Below are positions 10,185 to 21,720 of a DNA stretch of 64,000 nucleotides, in pieces. Origin of the DNA: Micrasema longulum (lineage: Eukaryota > Arthropoda > Insecta > Trichoptera > Brachycentridae); NCBI GenBank assembly GCA_022494885.1, contig JAGVSM010000182.1:1-64000 (forward strand). The letters run 5' to 3'. The notes under the pieces are model-generated. The model saw only the letters and a list, made by a program, of their open reading frames with translations. It was not told the DNA's origin and made no database searches. Position 1 is the first letter of the stretch, and every line of letters begins with the position of its first letter. A program made the translations under genes and the position numbers.

Positions 10185-10365
10185 GAAAAATACATCGATG
10201 GCTACCCTAAGGTAAAAATTCTGAAATGGAAATCCAGTAAAAATAAGAATTTGAGGCGTGAACCCATCTAATTTTAGGTCCCGAATTCGATTTCCAGCAA
10301 AGTCGACAAGAAATATTGTTTTGACTCTGCCTTCCCGGTGATGTGTCGCTAATAAACATTGCATC
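10185..10365 (+). mobile_element. SINE S2 copy, diverged
   Basis: GGTAAAAATTCTGAAATGGA, a degenerate B box (CGAATTCGATTTC) and AAGTCGACAAGAAATATTG are in the order seen in the fuller S2 copy at 60025-60345. Confidence 0.55.
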
Positions 10366-10509
10366 TAATAAATTTTACATCTTTGTAAATATAATAAATA
10401 CCGGGTAAAGATTTTCGGTACTTTTTCGTAACATTTTGACTTTAGTTTTTAATTTAAATAATAAATACTTATTGGGTACAAAAACCATTTTATCAGAAGT
10501 TGGTCATAA

Positions 10510-10770
10510 ATTAAAAATGTGTATAATCAAAAACTTACCAATATGTCGCATTGTCGCGGCGATGAAGTAAAGGAGTATCGAATATACGACTATCTCAAAC
10601 ACTCTTTACGTCTCACTCTCGACGCTATAGATGCATACGCGAGTGAGAGAGACAATTTCATGCGGGAAGCAGAACAGCCTGTACCACTGCCACAGAGCGC
10701 CAATTGCTCTTAGTTGCTCTCGTAGCTTCGTTAAGAGTGATTCGTTTGCCCGCGCTGTGAGCGTTAGTAA
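10510..10770. other. GC-richer block with candidate splice donor on the minus strand
   Basis: Balanced composition contrasts with the AT-rich flanks and the block has few stops in several frames. On the minus strand GCGACATATTG is followed by GTAAGTTTTTG (donor at 10538), a good match to a 5' splice site. Small ORFs on both strands (64 and 62 codons) are not recognisable. It could be an unidentified first exon or an uncharacterised repeat. Confidence 0.35.
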
Positions 10771-10924
10771 ATTTTTATTGCGATTATATTTCAAATATTG
10801 TCATTTTAGACTTAAAATAAAGTTGAATACATTGAAGCGATTTCTTATGAATGTTCGATTTATCAGATTTTAAATCCCTCATTGTTGTATGTATCGACAT
10901 GTTAACGTTATCGAGATACGGTGC

Positions 10925-10995
10925 ATTTAGTGAACCAATGCAGTGCTCTATGGACCATCTTGTTTTGATATGGACAAAATAATGGTAATGATAAA
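10925..10995 (+). repeat. S2-type tail fragment
   Basis: AATGCAGTGCTCTATGGACC and the following GGTAATGATAA resemble 13590-13650. Confidence 0.4.
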
Positions 10996-10999
10996 GTAT

Positions 11000-11390
11000 A
11001 CAACGCTCAAAGTTTGAAAACTAAAAAGTTCATTATAACCACCATACGGAGCATGCAAAGCAACAAAACCCCTTGATTTAGTTATCAGAACAACAAGGGA
11101 GTTTTAGTATGTTGATGTTTTAAAATCATTATGCATGACCTCAGTAAGAAGCCAGTTAGAGTTTGGCTCCTCAGTTTGGTCTCCTCATTATGTTTCTCAC
11201 ATACCTTTAAGGTTTCTCCTGGTTTCGCCACATAGGAGGTGGCTTTTTTCTAGTTTTTAAGGATCATAATTTTTAATTTAATATTCTTATTGAAGAGATA
11301 GAGATAGTATAATGAAGCGGTTTAAATAATTACATATCAGTGATAGAAAGGAAATTTCAGATTTTGTTCTGCTGTTATATTTTTTTTAAA
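11000..11390. other. No gene seen
   Basis: Anonymous DNA with some C/T-rich runs around 11150-11230; no similarity recognised. Confidence 0.5.
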
Positions 11391-11669
11391 GAGATACGAG
11401 GGTCGTTTGACCGTAAGCTAACCTTTGAAAGGTGGTGCTACGTAACAACGAACGCCATATTGGTTTTGGCGTCTGCCATCCAAAACATAAAGTCTGACAA
11501 AATTTTAAACAAAAAGAACAATTTGGTTTTTATGTTCATCGCAAACAACAAACTTGTGTGAACAGAAATTTTCAACAAAATCTATGATATAACTATAAAA
11601 AACCATTGAATTAAAATCCATGAGCTAGCAGATACACAAACATTTTATTTATAATTTTACAATGTTTGT

Positions 11670-12325
11670 ATTCTTTTTTTTATACAGAATAATGTTCCCT
11701 CACGGGGGTGTCCCGTGCCGAGGAAAACATTTTACAAAAAGGGAAACATGCCTTAAATTAGCTATTTAACAAAGTTAACATAACAATAAAAAATAAAAAA
11801 CGTAATTAATCTATTTAACCTAATTATCATTAACATAATGAGCAACATAAACTAAAATAATCATAAAAAACATAACCAATTTATACCTGTAGACCAAATT
11901 TTATATACAGTACACAAATTTTATCGATTTGGCTTGATCCACTCATCAATCCGTGCGCAACCCACCTCCATTATCCATTTTTTAATAGCAATTTTATATT
12001 GTGAGTATTTACTAATTGTCCTTATGGATAATGGAAGTGGATTGTACACTTTAACCGAGTAGTAGGCCAATCTTCTTTGACCGAAGGTTGTTTTAATTTT
12101 TAATTGTTTTGCATCATCAGGGTGGAGTATCTAGTAACTTTTGTATTTGTGAATTAAGTTATGGAAGGTAGAGAATAATGTTTGTGTGCGTATAGTAACA
12201 GAGCTTTTACATAAAGTTGTTTTATAGATGTTACATTAAAATTTACAAATATACCAAGATAGCTAGTTCTGATTGGGACTCTTAAGATAATTTTATTAAA
12301 GTTTTTTGCGCAATTATTATTTGTT
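11670..12325 (-). pseudogene. LINE 3' end nested in the mariner relic
   Basis: On the minus strand the frame reads KIKTTFGQRRLAYYSVKVYN, then PLPLSIRTISKYSQYKIAIK, KWIMEVGCARIDEWIKPNR and a stop at 11921-11923. YYSVKVYNPLPLSIR is the usual non-LTR retrotransposon C-terminal block. Downstream of the stop lies an AT-rich 3' UTR with a GC-rich patch (CGGCACGGGACACCCCCGTG) and an A-rich end near 11675. Its location inside the mariner implies it inserted after the transposon. Confidence 0.75.
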
Positions 12326-12334
12326 TGATCATCA

Positions 12335-13015
12335 ATTATTCAATATGGATATGAAAACGTTTGCTTACTATCGACCGAAAACGCACACGTCTGACGGGTT
12401 TGGAGAAACTTTTGGCGAAGATAAAACGTGATTCGAAAGATTTTTTTCATGGATACATCACTGTTGATAAAACGTGGGTCCATTACTACAGACCAAAGAT
12501 GAATAAACAGTCCAAGCAGTGGAGAAAACGCGGAAAAGGACCACCGAAGAAGGCAAAAACAACCAGATTAGCCGGTAGGGTGTTGGCGACTGTTTTTTGG
12601 GATTCGAAAGCCATCATTCTTATTAATTACGTTAAAAAGAGTAAAACAATAACTGGATATTACTACGCAGCATTATAAGACCATTTCGACACCGAATCGA
12701 AGAAAAAACGCCCTGGTTCGGCTCTCAAAAAAATTATCTTCCATCATGACAACGCACCCGCTCCTCCTGCAGACAAAATTGATCCAATTAGCCTGCGAAT
12801 CAATCGACCACCCACCGTTTTCACCAGATCTAAACCTTTGCAACTTTTTTCTGTTGCCAAACCTAAAAATATTCTAGGAGGACGCCGTTCAACAACAATC
12901 GATGAAGTGACAATTGAAACCTCACATTATTCTGAAGAGCTCAAGCAAAATTACTTTTCAGAAGGAATAAAGAAGTTGGAAAGTTAACTTGAAAAGTGTA
13001 TGGACCTAAAAAGGG
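12335..13015 (+). pseudogene. mariner transposase, C-terminal two thirds, degenerate
   Basis: The open part (12361-12678) contains ITVDKTWVHYYRP with the first catalytic Asp of the mariner D,D34D triad, then QSKQW, GPPKKAKT, ATVFWDSKAIILINYVKK and TITGYYYAAL. After a stop the frame continues with IIFHHDNAPA (second Asp). A frameshift then gives SPDLNLCNFFLLPNLK, where the family has CDFF; the third catalytic Asp is therefore Asn here. The C-terminal GGRR...KLES...KCMDLK block is present in another frame. The N-terminal DNA-binding helix-turn-helix is missing. No active enzyme is possible. Confidence 0.92.
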
Positions 13016-13244
13016 TCTACATATTTTATTAAAATTATTTATTGACAATTCTCGATTGAATTCCATTGCAATGATATAATAACTTATGTTCATAAATAAA
13101 TTATTAATTGAAACTACTTTATACACTTCCACTTATTTGTTTGACCAATTGGACTATTGAAACTACGTAATATGTTGGAAATAAACAAAAATTGTGCGTT
13201 TCCTTACTTATATTACCTTGCCGTTCAACAATCCTCGTATCGTA

Positions 13245-13565
13245 GAACGAGATAAAATAATGCTTTCTCTGTAGATTCGTACAATTCAAATTATACTAAA
13301 TACTCACCTTTGCCATGGCTAGCAAAGATAGAAATGTTTTTTTTATTAAATTTATCTTTTTGCAGCATTTCTTTTCCAAAGTACTGATTATCTAACTTTG
13401 AGGAAATACATTATGATACATTGCCTCTGTCGCTCTAAAACTTTTTTTTATATTTAACGTCTCTAATTTTCTTATGCATGTTCAAGTTGAGGGTTAAAAT
13501 TTTCAGATATTTTTTTTTCATTTGTATATTTGCCACTTATCTTACCTTCCATGTAGTAAAAATGA
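13245..13565. other. No gene seen
   Basis: AT-rich sequence without recognisable repeat landmarks. Confidence 0.5.
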
Positions 13566-13569
13566 TCTA

Positions 13570-13665
13570 GATACACAGCAATTGATGTGTCAATGCAGTG
13601 CTCTGAGCACCACTAAGTGTGGATATGGAAATGTATGATGATGAGTATGTATATTATTGAAAGGT
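13570..13665 (+). repeat. S2-type tail fragment
   Basis: CAATGCAGTGCTCTGAGCAC, CACTAAGTGTGGATATGG and ATGATGATGAG form the distal part of the S2 family and end in a (GAT)n-like tail. Confidence 0.5.
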
Positions 13666-14267
13666 GTTATTTGTTATTATAAAAGCCATATGGGCATGAA
13701 TAAATAATAAGAATGAAATCTTTGAGCCACCGAAATAATTCATTTTAAATAAATAATCATCGGCGGTAGCGGATTTGAGATGAAATAAAAAAAACCTAAA
13801 ATCGTCACGCTTTAGATTTATTTTATTCGCAAATAATCCTTTTGGCGTCATGCGACGTTTTAATCCTATTAAATTCGTGCATTTTCATGCACAGCGCTCT
13901 GCATTGAGAATTTATCGTGAATTATATACTATATTCGCTGCCAAAGTCTAAAATTTTAATGTTAAAATTCTCCAAACGCCAAAATATTATCCGAATTCCA
14001 TTTACTCAAATTCTGCGCAGAGTGAAAAGTTATAACCGACGTGTTTTCACACAACGTTACCAAACTATCTGGGTTATCTTTTTCAGCACAATAATGACAA
14101 AATAAGGGTTCTACGTGAAAGCAAACTTAGAAATCTTTCCAAGATAAAGTTTGAATTATCGAACTATCTAGGTCAGTGATGAGTAACCTATAACGTGCGT
14201 GTCAGAAGTGTCTCACCAAGACATTTTGGGTAACACTCATCATTTACGGACGATCTTCACCCATAAA

Positions 14268-14792
14268 CGAACTGTATCCGGCTTATCCGGCCTAATTTAA
14301 CTATCTGGCCGGATACCAGATAGTGACCTAATATCCGGAGGATACCTTATATAAATCAAACTGCGAAATTTGCATAAAATCAAAGTTATTTATTTGATTT
14401 ATTAATATCGACTATGTTTGGAAAAAAAGAAAGTAACCCTCATTATTTGAAAAATTGACTTTTTTTCAAAGAATTTAACCCGCAAATCAAAAATATTTTA
14501 TTCATTAAAAATATATTTGAGTGAAAAAAATAAAGCGCAAGGGGTGAAACTATCCAAAACCTTATAATTATTTCATTAATATACTTTTAAACTATATGTA
14601 TATGCAACTCATAGCATCGATAAGTGATCACTAAAAATATTTTCATCCTTTTTTTTATGCCCGTTAAAAGTTTAGTTTTGAACTATGAGAGAAATTCAAT
14701 TACCGGGGTTTTTTTTGTTTTTTTAGACAATAGTCCGGATATTCAGCTATCCGGCTTAGGGGCTCGCCGGATATCCACTATCCGTTCGATCA
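14268..14792. mobile_element. Nonautonomous hAT-like element with TATCCGG subterminal motifs
   Basis: The 7-mer ATCCGG/CCGGAT occurs repeatedly in two clusters: 14274-14347 and 14729-14790. Between them is AT-rich DNA with no transposase. The left cluster contains an 8-bp inverted pair, CTATCTGG/CCAGATAG (14301-14323). Clustered short subterminal motifs at both ends are typical of hAT-type elements; termini and duplication were not located. Confidence 0.45.
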
Positions 14793-14869
14793 CTTATATT
14801 TACGACCGCCCGGCAACATTGCGGCGTTGTTGCTGCAACTGGTGATGAGAGATAAAACTTAAAATTTAG

Positions 14870-15150
14870 AAAATTCCCGCGCCTCACCACACACACAAAT
14901 TTGCCGCACACTTGAACACCATTACATACGTGCCGTGTTCAGATTATTAATACCCTTAGTTGTAACTACTCCGTGTCCAGGCGGATGAAAATGCAGTTCT
15001 TTGTGCGAAAATAGAACCAGAACCCTAGACGAGTGCTTATGACTCGATGACTTATCGGTAAAAACCCAGAATAGGGAAGCCAAATGGAAATCATATTTTG
15101 GAAATATACACTTGTATATTATAAGCAAGGTAAAAAAAAACGCAACTTTC
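14870..15150 (+). repeat. S2-associated repeat, copy 2
   Basis: 14878-14990 matches 7845-7965. Then the S2 head (TTTGTGCGAAAATAGAACCA, CGAGTGCTTATGACTCGATG, GGTAAAAACC) and the tail block (CACTTGTATATTATAAGCAA) follow, the latter matching 7040-7095. Confidence 0.65.
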
Positions 15151-15990
15151 ATATATCGCGAGCAGCTTTGGCAGCTTTATTTCTTAGTATAAACGCGATA
15201 AAAGGAAGGTTTCAAAATGATCACTTTCATCTACTTGACATTCCATTTTGAAGGCTTGTAATCAAAAAAATAATACATGTAACGTAAAAGCAAACACAAC
15301 GGAGCAGAAAAAATATTTTTAAAGACGTATGTATAATCTCCACCAGTTTTCATATACTTTTGGTGCTTATTTTCAATTCGGAAAAAAAATAGACGCAATT
15401 TAGGTTTACACCTTTTATAATAGTAATCTCCAATGAAATGCAACTAACGTGGTAAGTATATGTATTTTTTTTTTCAATCAGGTGAAGGTCAGCCATTTAT
15501 TTTTGAAGTTTTTCAAACATACGCTTAACCTCATAATCCTGACATTTCGGAGCGTACCTAATTGTTTTTACACCCCCAGTTCACTTTAGTGTCGGGAAAT
15601 AAAGTCCTTTTATTATTCCCCGGAGATGAACTAATTAACCGTTGATTATGCCCCAAGGAAGGATGATTGGACTATTTAACAGTCAACTCTGGGGTTTTCT
15701 AAAATGTTGACGACTTGCACAGAGCAAGGTGTCATTTTGAATGTCTCTAAAAATTTCGCCATCTTGTACGAAAGACTAAGCCACAATGTGAACCACGATA
15801 TTTGTTACATCCAACAATACAACTTTTCAACCAATGTTAATTAATATGTTTTTCAGAAATCATTATTTACAAAACCACACTCACGAAGGATGGGACACTA
15901 AAAATAAAATAAAATACTTAAACTCATTCAAATAGCATTATATCAACTCGTTAGTTAACCCGAAGAAAAAAATTTGAAAATAATAATAGG
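15150..15990. other. No gene supported
   Basis: 15540-15850 has more even composition (GTGTCGGGAAATAAAGTCC, CCCCGGAGATGAAC) but no ORF above noise and no match elsewhere in the window. Confidence 0.45.
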
Positions 15991-15999
15991 AAGTTATAT

Positions 16000-16869
16000 T
16001 TAATAGCATAATTATACATTTTTACAATTTAAAAAAATTTCATTTGTTATATTTTTACTAAAACTAAATTCCCACCAAGCCACTTTTTGTAGCTTGTTGG
16101 TGAAGATTATATTTATACTGACTTAATAATATTATTTACATTTATAAAAACAATGTATAACAGATAAAAATTAACAGCCGGAAAGATCAGAATAAACATG
16201 TTTATACAAATAATAATATATAAATTTATTTTTTAAATACAAGGAAATATATGAAAAATTCAAATATTTACACCTAAGCTACTATTCATATATAAACTCT
16301 TGATCGAGTAGCCACTCTCTTATTTTGCTCTTGTTACAATGTGAGTTAAATTTATGTTCTTTTGGTAATAAATTAAAAATTCTAGGTACCAAATATTTGA
16401 GAGTTCTATTTCCATATTTATTACATACTTTTGGTACTACCAAGCCATCATTAGACGTGAAGCGTGTATTATGTTTATGTTTGAGAGGAAACTTGAATGT
16501 ATTACTATTAAATTGTTCCAAAATGATGCAAAGCCACAGTAGTCCTCGAACAGGCAGAGTTTTGATTGTTTTGTACAGGAGATCATTATTACTTCTTTGT
16601 TCATAAATCTTTGCAGGTACAATTCGCTTAACTATAGAATACTGTAGACCCTGGATCATTTTAATATTAGTTTTAGTCGAATGTCCCCACGACTTTATAC
16701 CATATCTTATTATTGATTCTACTAAAGAAAAATACATAATGATCTTTAAGATAAAAATAACTTTATTTAATTTACTTTCATATAACTTGAATTGCATTGA
16801 ACTCATTAATAAAGATACCAGTCTCGAAGATGTCGCGAAAGCGATGAAACCAGTCACTAAATATTCCAA
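16000..16869 (-). pseudogene. LINE reverse transcriptase thumb and C-terminus
   Basis: A 195-codon minus frame (16869-16282) begins inside the RT. It contains MYFSLVESIIRYGIKSWG (residues about 45-62), the usual YxxxVxSxLxYGIxxWG thumb motif, then LQYSIVKRIVPA and a C-terminal NRTLKYLVPRIFNLLPKEHK. The ORF ends with LLDQEFIYE; 16000-16280 is the AT-rich 3' UTR. The fingers and palm with the catalytic Asp residues are missing, so the copy is 5'-truncated. The frame is open, so it is younger than most neighbours. The 19960-20690 relic has the same layout. Confidence 0.85.
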
Positions 16870-17099
16870 ATGTGTGGGTTAAAGTATCACTAGTCTTTTA
16901 TTTATATAATAAATTAATAAATATGAATAAACATATGTTACTATTAATATAAACAGAGATGTAACATGAATATTTTAGAGTAGGAACATGAGAGTACAGG
17001 CATTTACAGGGCTTACGACCTATCATCGGCAGGTTTAAGTGTCACAGTATATTTTATTTTTTGGAGATATAAATAGCAGTTTAACGAAACCAATGAGAG

Positions 17100-17425
17100 A
17101 TATCTACAGAAATAAATGAAAATAAAGATCAGTTATGATGTGTGCTAAATTTATTGTGAGGGTGAGTTTGTGAGGGTGTGTGTGAGTATGAGTGGGTGTA
17201 TTAAGGGTGTAAAAGTGAACATGTTTGTATCAAAAATATATCAAATATACTGTTCCAAGTAATTTTTTTTTTTAATTCGCATTTTAAAAGCAATCTTTTT
17301 ACAAACAAAAGCGTCAATATATGAAAAGTTCGAATTATATTCACAAGCTACACGTAAAGTGAAGAGTTCTAACCATGATTCGTACGAGTTACTGGTTCAT
17401 GAAAGAGAGAGCCGGGGTGGTATTC
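17100..17425 (+). repeat. Repeat R4 copy 2, ending at a MITE-like terminus
   Basis: GTGAGGGTGTGTGTGAGTAT, TTCGAATTATATTCACAAGC, GAAGAGTTCTAACCAT and ATTCGTACGAGTTACTGG parallel 8180-8505. The right edge (CCGGGGTGGTATTCTGG, about 17412-17428) matches the terminus of the MITE at 46242. Confidence 0.6.
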
Positions 17426-17429
17426 TGGA

Positions 17430-17935
17430 TCTTATCTACCCTAGAGAGTGATTCATTTGAAGATTTATTTTATTTATTTGTTTCAAATAATAGCCACACA
17501 TACCGTTATGAGACCTTTTAACAATTTACCAAAGTTTCCACATCCTTTTCCGTTCACTCAATTGAATCGGCTGATAGGTCTTTTTGTAAAACTCTCACTT
17601 GACCCTTTGCTCTCTGGCAATACAAATTTGTCCTGGTGTAAAACAACTCATATAAAAGCAAACTTAGAAATCTCCATTGAAGAAGTTACTGAGATATTTG
17701 CGAAAAGCTTTGAAAAAAGAATTGTGAGATTATTAATTGAGGTTTCTAATAACGCTTCGCGATGGAGAATGCTAAATTTGCGATGTCAAGTAGTATAGTT
17801 GAATCAACAATTCAACAATTCAATTCCGATTCAACGATTCAAGTTTTTGAATCAACCAACTCGTATAAGAAGAAGTACAAAAAATGGAAAATTGTTTTCA
17901 GGAGTTCCCTGGTAGGTTAATTGGTTCAGCCGGTT
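17430..17935. other. No gene supported
   Basis: A 116-codon frame at 17448-17798 has no recognisable domain or codon bias; 17800-17860 contains a short AATTCAACAATTCAA-type tandem. Confidence 0.45.
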
Positions 17936-17939
17936 GAAT

Positions 17940-18022
17940 CTCATCCACATGATAAAGATTTCAGCTCTTTTACTTTACAAAAATCATCAGCTTACCCACC
18001 ACATACCGCACACTGCATCTGA
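17940..18022 (+). repeat. F1 internal (loop) fragment
   Basis: AAGATTTCAGCTCTTTTACT and TTACAAAAATCATCAG match the F1 loop region seen at 30840 and 44690 (reverse). Confidence 0.55.
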
Positions 18023-18830
18023 GGACATAAGTCTCCTTGGCGGTGCCCACATACACGGAAACTTTGCTCGTTATCAAACGAGAAAAGCTGCCCGAAGGAG
18101 CTCTCTGAAATCTGGTAGCCTTAGCATCTTTGTGCTGAAAGAAAGTAATCCAGACGTACATAATATGTACTTCATCGGATTGAGAAGAGACGGAAGTGAA
18201 TTCTTCACTGACTGGGATTAAATTGATTGGACATGATCAATTCGCCGAAATGATTACAAAACTTTTTAAAAGCCTTGAAATTCTTTTTAGAAGCCACCAG
18301 ATCTGTATATCTGACAGGACCTATAACAGGGCCACGGATAGTAGCGAGAAGCTCCATTCGGTAATCATAGAGAAGGGGAAAGGGACAAGACCACAGGATG
18401 TGTTCAAAAGATTGGCTAGGATATCCGCAGCAGCACGAAGGGGAGTCAACAATATTAAAAACGAATAATTTTTTATTAAATTTACCATGACCTGATAAAA
18501 ACTGCGTAGTCCAGTGATCGGGGATAACCCAAGAAGATTCTAAGCGCTGACGGATTGAAGGAAAAAAAAGAAAGGTAACCCTCCCTGAAGAGGAAGATTC
18601 CCATCGCGATTGCCAAGCATTAAGAAGAGCATTTAAAGTCATTTTTTTAATATTTGATTGAGACATTCGTTCAGTTGGGAGTAGACGGACGCCACCAATA
18701 ACAGAGGAACGCCTTCTTTTTAGGTGGAAATTTGCAGATCGTCGCTGAACCGCCAGATCTAAAGGAAACAAGCCCGTTAGAACCGGAAGTGCATCCGTTG
18801 AGCATGTCCTATATGCTCTACAAAAGTCAT
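18023..18830 (-). pseudogene. R1-type LINE ORF2 C-terminus
   Basis: The minus frame 18830-18205 encodes AYRTCSTDALPVLTGLFPLD, where RT(V/C)ST(D)AL(x)V(L)xGxxPLDL is the R1/TRAS-type post-RT segment. Then come WQSRW and SSSGRVTFLFFP, and FLSGHGKFNKKL followed by a Cys-rich knuckle CCCGYPSQSFEHILWSCP (C-x-C...H...C). The frame ends after LIMSNQFNPS. The upstream RT is lost: the ORF start (MIHISSTLSS) comes from an inserted F1 element at 18817. No stop lies within the remaining 208 codons, so this is a fairly recent copy broken at its 5' side. R1-clade elements often insert in rDNA; nothing ribosomal is seen here. Confidence 0.85.
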
Positions 18831-19088
18831 CAGATGAAAGAGTTGAGGAAATGTGAATCATTAAGCATAAGCAGAATGGTGAATGTTACACAGTGTGTAA
18901 AGTGGCCACTTAAACCAGCCAATGACAGGTCATGAGCCCTGTAGATGCCTAGACTTCTATATTACCTTCTATAAAATATTCTTCATCTCTGTTGTAATTT
19001 GTTAATGTTAACAGCTCCCCGGGGAGTTGAATCCAGTTCTTGTCTACAAAGATTTGGACAAACTCAAAACATTGTACATAAATTTCAA
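18817..19088 (+). mobile_element. F1 foldback element, partial (loop-B'-A')
   Basis: It starts in the loop (AAAAGTCATCAGATGAAAGA), then has GGTGAATGTTACACAGTGTG, GTAGATGCCTAGACTTCTAT and CATCTCTGTTGTAATTTGTT (B'), and ends with GCTCCCCGGGGAGTTGAATC and TTTGGACAAACTCAAAACAT (A'). It lies at the broken 5' side of the R1-type ORF. Confidence 0.85.
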
Positions 19089-19089
19089 T

Positions 19090-19950
19090 TCATGTACAAC
19101 ATTCGAACAACGCACTAAATAGTTCTATATACAAATCTATGCAATGTCTTTCAGCAGTCTCCTATATCACCCGTCGATGGGAGGAGTACTCTCCCGAAAC
19201 GATAGTAGTGTTATTGATTAATTATGTGTTTATTTTGTAGAACTCCATATTTAAACTTTTTTCATTTTGTAGAATTCCATATAAGAGCGTTATTAATAGG
19301 TGAATCATTTTACAATTGAATTTAATTTTTAGAAATTCTTAAAATATAATTTTTTTTTAAAAATACGTTAATGTTTATATAAATCACCGTATAATATTTA
19401 AATCGTGTATTAAAATTATATCGAACACCAACCTATAGTAATATTATTGATATATTTTCCAAAATATTATCTACAGATATAAAACTTTAAAGCTTCGTTA
19501 ATTATCTTACAATACATACCCTTAATGTCAATAAATACTTACTTTGTTCTAAATTTTCTAAAAATTCAAATATAAATACCTAAATTCCCCATTACATACG
19601 AAACACTTAGCCTTGCCCTTAACTATTGGTTTTCCTTGCAATTATGATTGATGTACATGCTATAGTTCATAAGATTGTTTTTATTTGTTACATAAGTACC
19701 TTGAATTATGTAAGTCCATCTAATCTTCAAATTCGTTTAAAAATGCCCTAACAAGAGGAAACACTTGTCACGAAATTTTTATTTTTTTTAAAGTAAATGT
19801 TATCACTGTAACTTTCCAAAAAAAGAGACTTACTCTTGTGCTTGGAGAGTGACTTACACTGTTATAGTCGTTTATTTATAAGAGTTTATATAATTTTAAA
19901 TATACGATTAAATGAGAAAAAAAAAACATAAAATAATAATACATTCATAC
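19090..19950. other. No gene seen
   Basis: AT-rich; 19140-19210 is slightly more balanced but has no match. Confidence 0.5.
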
Positions 19951-19959
19951 TAATTAACA

Positions 19960-20690
19960 TTTAATGCAGTTTTTACACGTGTTTAAAAAATTACTTTATA
20001 TTTGCTTTAAACTTATTTATTGATATATTATTTCTAATTGTTTTTAGTTCATTGGGGAGATTACAATATTTTTTTACACCTTTGAAGACAAAGCTATTTT
20101 GACCATGACTTGTGTGAAATTTGGGAATTTAAATATTATTTGGTCTCTGAGTGACTTATTCATCTCAAATTCTTTTATTTTTTCTTCTTTATAAATTTGT
20201 ACAATGGAATTTATTTAATGAAAAGTGTCTACTGCATGAACCTTAAATATGTTATTTAGACTTTCCGTATTGAATGTTGAGGATTTCTTTAAAATTACTT
20301 TAATAATTCATCTTTGTACTTTTTCAAGAGGGTTTAATATATAGGCATATGCACCACCCCATCCTGCAATACCATATTGTAACAAAGATTGTACAATTGA
20401 GTAATAAGCTATTTTTAAATTGTTGATTTTTTAAATATTCCATAATCTAATAAATATGTAAATACATTTTCTAATACGTTTAACTAGTTCACGAATATGA
20501 TCTTTCCATTTTAAGTTTTGGTCTATGTAAACACCAAGATATTTGTAAAAATAAAATAAAGTGTTCAGTAGACTCATTTCAGTGTTTTATTTCTTATATT
20601 ATAAGTTTTTATAGTAGTGTTATTGAAAAATAATAAAATAACATATTTCATATTAAATTTATGCAGATATTCAATAATTCGCCTAGTCTT
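19960..20690 (-). pseudogene. LINE reverse transcriptase relic
   Basis: Reading the minus strand with frameshifts gives FYKYLGVYIDQNLKWKDHIR (20560-20500), then IAYYSIVQSLLQYGIAGWGG (about 20430-20370), LNPLEKVQ, and near the end IIFKFPNFTQ. These are the post-catalytic YLGVxxDxxLxWxxHI block and the thumb motif of non-LTR reverse transcriptases. At least four in-frame stops. The layout resembles the open copy at 16282-16869 but the sequence is diverged. Confidence 0.8.
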
Positions 20691-21189
20691 CAGATATTTC
20701 ATTTAACGATGTCAAAGTTTCAACTTGGTAAGTGTTGATGTTGACTGACTCTAAATTTATCTTGGTCTCCGTGGATTTACCAACCAGTTCAACTGCTTAA
20801 GCACCACGTAGGATAGTACCTATACTACAATAATAATATATCTCCTTCAATATACAAGATAGATCCTTCTCTCCTCGGCTCAATAGTCGATAGAGCGGTT
20901 GCGTCAACAGTCTGGCTAGAAAGATGCCAACTGGTGATGTATTGAGAAGTAATTACAGAATTAATTTGCAAGACTAACTTAGAAATACTACAGTGATGAA
21001 GACGTTCTAATGCCGTTATAACTTTAGGAATATCGGTGACAAATATTTAGGCAAGAATCCTAAATTTAAACTTAATCACGTCACGTAAATGTTAAAAGTT
21101 AGTTTGTCAAATCCCTTAAGTTTTGGAATGTTTGTCTTAGAATTAGATTTTAGTTAAGTTAAATCTTTGTTAATAATGTTTCTTAAGGC

Positions 21190-21525
21190 TGTAGTCGGGC
21201 AAAACGCACGAAAAATTAGGAAATCATACAATTTTGCCATTTTAAAACGAATGGTACAGGCAGATGAATAATACAGTTATGTGAAATAAAACTCGAACCC
21301 TGGATGGCCGCTCTTAGGTAAAAATAAAATCTTGAAAACCCGAGTAGAGATAAGTTCGCCTCTTTGTGTAGTGGTTGACGCGATGAATTCTGAATTCGAT
21401 TCCTAGCATTTTGCGGGTTGTTTAAACTGCAATATTGCATTGTTATCGAGTGGCGCCTGAAGCGTAAGACTCATTAGCTTGAATTCATTCATGTAACAGA
21501 TGATCAAAATGAAAGGCAAGAATAG
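21190..21525 (+). mobile_element. SINE S2 copy
   Basis: TATGTGAAATAAAACTCGAA, CTTAGGTAAAAATAAAATC, a tRNA-like part (TTTGTGTAGTGGTTGACGCG, B-box-like ATTCGATTCCTAGC) and GCGCCTGAAGCGTAAGACTC form the S2 order. Confidence 0.7.
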
Positions 21526-21529
21526 CAGT

Positions 21530-21720
21530 GCACGAGATATCGGCGCACGTCGAATGCCGTCTGCCTTACGCCATGTTCATACAAACCTACCGTGCATTCA
21601 CGGAGACTGGACCACTATGCACGTGCAAACCACGAGCCCACTGCGTGATATCGCATGATTAGCCCATTTCACACCACGGCAAAAATTTACACGGCACGAT
21701 AAAATACAATACGGTGGATC
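21530..21720. other. Unassigned GC-richer block
   Basis: GCACGAGATATCGGCGCACG, CCGTGCATTCACGGAG and GATATCGCATGAT give several short self-complementary words. Composition differs from the flanks; there is no ORF and no second copy. Confidence 0.35.

Larger units (their letters stand above)
11395..13240 (+). mobile_element. mariner-family DNA transposon relic with nested LINE
   Basis: TACGAGGGTCGTTTGA at 11395 is flanked on the far side by its imperfect inverted copy (GTTCAACAATCCTCGTAT, 13223-13240), about 13 of 18 positions matching. Between them lie a transposase relic (12335-13015) and a reversed LINE end (about 11670-12325) that replaces most of the transposase N-terminus. Length with insert is about 1.85 kb; typical mariners are about 1.3 kb. 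The TIR assignment is moderately secure, the family firm. Confidence 0.75.

Noticed and set aside
9849..10364. 171-codon minus ORF
   Set aside because: It runs antisense across a LINE tail and an S2 SINE, both identified on the plus strand; a shadow frame.
10606..10794. 62-codon minus ORF as a protein gene
   Set aside because: No domain and no support beyond an ATG; kept only as part of the unexplained GC-richer block.
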